Shown: positions 6,406-7,312 of the stretch, piece by piece
How positions within the stretch are numbered: position 1 is the first letter of the stretch
Layout: every line of letters begins with the position of its first letter
Source of the DNA: Bacteroidota bacterium
GTDB taxonomy: Bacteria > Bacteroidota > Bacteroidia > Flavobacteriales > Weeksellaceae
NCBI GenBank assembly: GCA_018266965.1
Contig: JAFDZJ010000376.1
Span: 1 to 7,312, forward strand
Length of the DNA stretch: 7,312 nt
Reading direction: 5' to 3'
Program-made: the position numbers and the translations under genes
Notes under the pieces: generated by a model
Told to the model about the DNA's origin: nothing
Seen by the model: only the letters and a program-made list of their open reading frames with translations
Databases searched by the model: none

Positions 6406-6658
6406 GGGCAGGGATAAAATTATTTTTTAAAATTCGCGGTGGGAAATTTTTTAAAGCCTTTTGGGTCGGCTTGAGTGTCGGAAACTAAGGTCGGTTTGTG
6501 TCAAGTAACAGCGAAATTGTCTGTCGAGGTAAGGTTGTATGTTTGAGGTCGTATCGGTCGTCTTACGCTTGCTGTTAACTCTAGGTTTGCAACTCTGCCC
6601 GCCTGAGGCAAAACAAGTATTATTGAAACGCATTTTTCCCGTCCTGTTACAAGATATT

Positions 6659-6666
6659 TATTTTTG
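6659..6666 (+). promoter_or_regulatory. TAnnTTTG match on the plus strand, antisense to the GNAT tail
   Basis: TATTTTTG matches the -7 consensus and points rightward into the 3' end of the GNAT gene. No plus-strand gene follows and no -33 box is evident. It could drive an antisense transcript but is most likely fortuitous in T-rich DNA. Confidence 0.15.
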
Positions 6667-6676
6667 CATTGTCAGA

Positions 6677-7144
6677 TTACAATTCTTTTTTCATAACTAC
6701 GATGTCTTTTCCGCCCAAAGCGAGTCTTTCCAAAGGTTGCCAGGAAAGTCGTCTATATAAATTTTCGGCTGTATGTGTAAATAGGTAGATGGTTTTTAGT
6801 CCAAGGCCTTTTGAATGGTTTTGTATGTGGTTACAAATTAAAGCGCCTAAACCTTTTCCTCTATTTTCGGGCTTTGTGTAAACTAATGCTAACCAGTTTG
6901 TATATATTTTCAGTCGTGGTTGTCTGTCAAGTAGCCCAACGTGGTTGTAAAGTCCACCTGTTGCAATTGGTTTGTTGTCAAATGTCATTAAAATTTGAAA
7001 CTCGTAATTGTCTGCCGATAAGTTTTTAATTTTTTCAATTGTGGTTTGAACCGGAATGTTCCATTCGCTTAAATACCATACGGCAATAAGGTTTATGTTG
7101 TCGTTGTCGTTAGGTTGAATTATTTGATATTTTATGTTTGCCAT
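6677..7144 (-). CDS. GNAT family N-acetyltransferase
   Basis: From the ATG at 7144 the protein is 155 residues. It transfers acetyl from acetyl-CoA to an unknown amine. The acetyl-CoA pyrophosphate-binding motif R-G-K-G-L-G (residues 95-100 from this ATG), inside LALVYTKPENRGKGLGALIC, is the Q/R-x-x-G-x-G/A signature. Strand-helix ENLYRRLSWQPLER (127-140) matches the late GNAT motif, and IATGGLYN near 60-67 is the central strand. An in-frame TTG at 7153 could add three residues, but it overlaps the -7 box TACATTTG, so the ATG is preferred. The substrate cannot be told; the top-level family is clear. It follows the mgtE tail with a 42-base gap and its own promoter. The TAA at 6677-6679 is followed by the non-coding spacer, so it is probably a single-gene unit, separate from the RM operon. 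Confidence 0.9.
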   Translation of the reverse strand: MANIKYQIIQPNDNDNINLIAVWYLSEWNIPVQTTIEKIKNLSADNYEFQILMTFDNKPIATGGLYNHVGLLDRQPRLKIYTNWLALVYTKPENRGKGLGALICNHIQNHSKGLGLKTIYLFTHTAENLYRRLSWQPLERLALGGKDIVVMKKEL

Positions 7145-7150
7145 GATGTG

Positions 7151-7158
7151 CAAATGTA
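7151..7158 (-). promoter_or_regulatory. -7 promoter element immediately upstream of the GNAT gene
   Basis: The minus strand reads TACATTTG, an exact TAnnTTTG match, ending only 6 bases before the ATG at 7144. Transcription from it should start at or very near the ATG, giving a leaderless or almost leaderless mRNA. No clear -33 box is seen. Confidence 0.6.
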
Positions 7159-7186
7159 TGTTGATGAATCGTCATTATGTTTGCCG

Positions 7187-7312
7187 CTAACTTATCCATT
7201 GTTGCAACAATGTAGCAAGGCTTAAAAATACTGCGAAGCCTATAACGTCCTGAAAAGCAGTTTCAAACGGACCTGCAGTGGTTGCGGGGTCAAGGCCAAA
7301 TCTTTTAGAAAT
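7187..7312 (-). CDS. mgtE: MgtE-type magnesium transporter, C-terminal end only (5' partial)
   Basis: The minus-strand frame is open from the window edge and ends at TAG (7189-7187), giving 41 residues. They include RFGLDPATTAGPF, then TAFQDVIGFAVFLSLATLL, then QQWIS. This matches the last transmembrane helix of MgtE channels, where (F/I)G.DPA...GPF...DV.GF...F..AT is conserved, and the aspartates in this region take part in ion passage in the family. The cytoplasmic N and CBS domains and earlier helices lie beyond the window. The protein is an inner-membrane Mg2+ channel/transporter. A 16-bp perfect palindrome (CATTGTTGCAACAATG, 7197-7212) falls on the LLQQW codons. Although short, the fragment is distinctive enough for a confident family call. 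Confidence 0.85.
   Translation of the reverse strand: MSKRFGLDPATTAGPFETAFQDVIGFAVFLSLATLLQQWIS

Larger units (their letters stand above)
6305..6676. other. Non-coding, strand-asymmetric spacer between GNAT and the RM operon
   Basis: About 370 bases hold no gene I can support. The short open frames here have unnatural composition and no family resemblance. The plus strand is G-rich and C-poor from about 6340 to 6480, followed by T/G-rich sequence to about 6560. It includes G-tracts at 6351-6383, an A/T-rich imperfect hairpin around 6422-6452, and the odd palindrome GCCTGAGGC at 6601-6609. It also holds a 12-base copy of the GNAT promoter sequence (6394-6405). Read on the minus strand it resembles, from memory, long non-coding repeats seen beside solitary genes in Bacteroidota genomes. 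I cannot confirm this without a search. Confidence 0.5.

Noticed and set aside
6422..6452. A/T-rich hairpin as a rho-independent terminator
   Set aside because: The stem is almost all A-T with a bulge and a 10-base loop; it is not a convincing terminator for GNAT.
6228..6488. Plus-strand open frame of 86 codons over the xre promoter and G-rich spacer
   Set aside because: It lies across the operator/promoter, has unnatural composition in G-rich DNA and resembles no family; its ATG overlaps the xre start region.
6504..6520. ACAGCGAAA shared (inverted) with the sequence at about 160-170
   Set aside because: Only nine bases are exact and the flanks diverge; expected by chance.
6451..6633. Minus-strand open frame of 60 codons in the spacer
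   Set aside because: Its R/S/T/P-rich composition reflects C-rich DNA. No promoter or family is seen; this kind of frame is a typical spurious call in repeat sequence.
7181..7196. Integron attC-like core (GCCGCTAAC) after GNAT
   Set aside because: The bases are the stop region of mgtE, and no paired R/L boxes or integrase were found.

Overview
The window looks like a chromosomal piece from a member of the Bacteroidota. The base composition is AT-rich. The start codons I inspected lack Shine-Dalgarno sequences. Two promoters match the Bacteroidota -7 element TAnnTTTG. The Crp/Fnr tail and the MgtE tail also have the flavour of that phylum. I cannot name a genus; Chitinophagaceae or Flavobacteriales-like is a guess.

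Layout, left to right. (1) Positions 1-153 (+) hold the last 50 residues of a Crp/Fnr-type transcription regulator. (2) Converging on it is a five-gene minus-strand defence operon, read from about 6260 down to 175: an XRE repressor (6233-5865), a type III restriction subunit Res (5865-3163), a small GxxExxY-family PD-(D/E)XK protein (3150-2749), a type III N6-adenine methyltransferase Mod (2749-779), and a broken AbiJ-like abortive-infection gene (769-175). Genes overlap by one base (TAATG) at xre/res and at GxxExxY/mod, and the other gaps are 9-12 bases, so the block is almost certainly one transcript. (3) About 6234-6676 is non-coding. It carries the operon promoter with a perfect dyad operator, then a strongly strand-asymmetric G-rich spacer with a possible G-quadruplex and several short repeats. 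(4) A GNAT acetyltransferase (7144-6677, minus) is driven by a -7 element so close to its ATG that the mRNA should be nearly leaderless. (5) The last 41 residues of an MgtE-type magnesium transporter lie at 7312-7187 (minus).

Working model: the XRE protein represses its own operon through the TTGACA-N4-TGTCAA dyad, which overlaps the -7 box. Mod and Res form a type III restriction-modification complex, in which Mod methylates adenine and Res translocates and cleaves. The GxxExxY protein is a second, separate PD-(D/E)XK-fold protein embedded between res and mod; its role is unknown. The last gene would have added an abortive-infection (HEPN-type) layer, but here it has a frameshift and ends before the expected HEPN active-site motif, so that layer looks dead.

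Most interesting points: the GxxExxY nuclease-fold gene built into a type III RM operon; the decayed Abi gene at its tail; a GC-rich palindromic 24-bp stretch that looks like a repeat inserted in frame into mod; the operator/promoter overlap; and the G-rich spacer, which resembles interspersed non-coding repeats of Bacteroidota. No rRNA, tRNA, CRISPR array, transposase or integrase was found.
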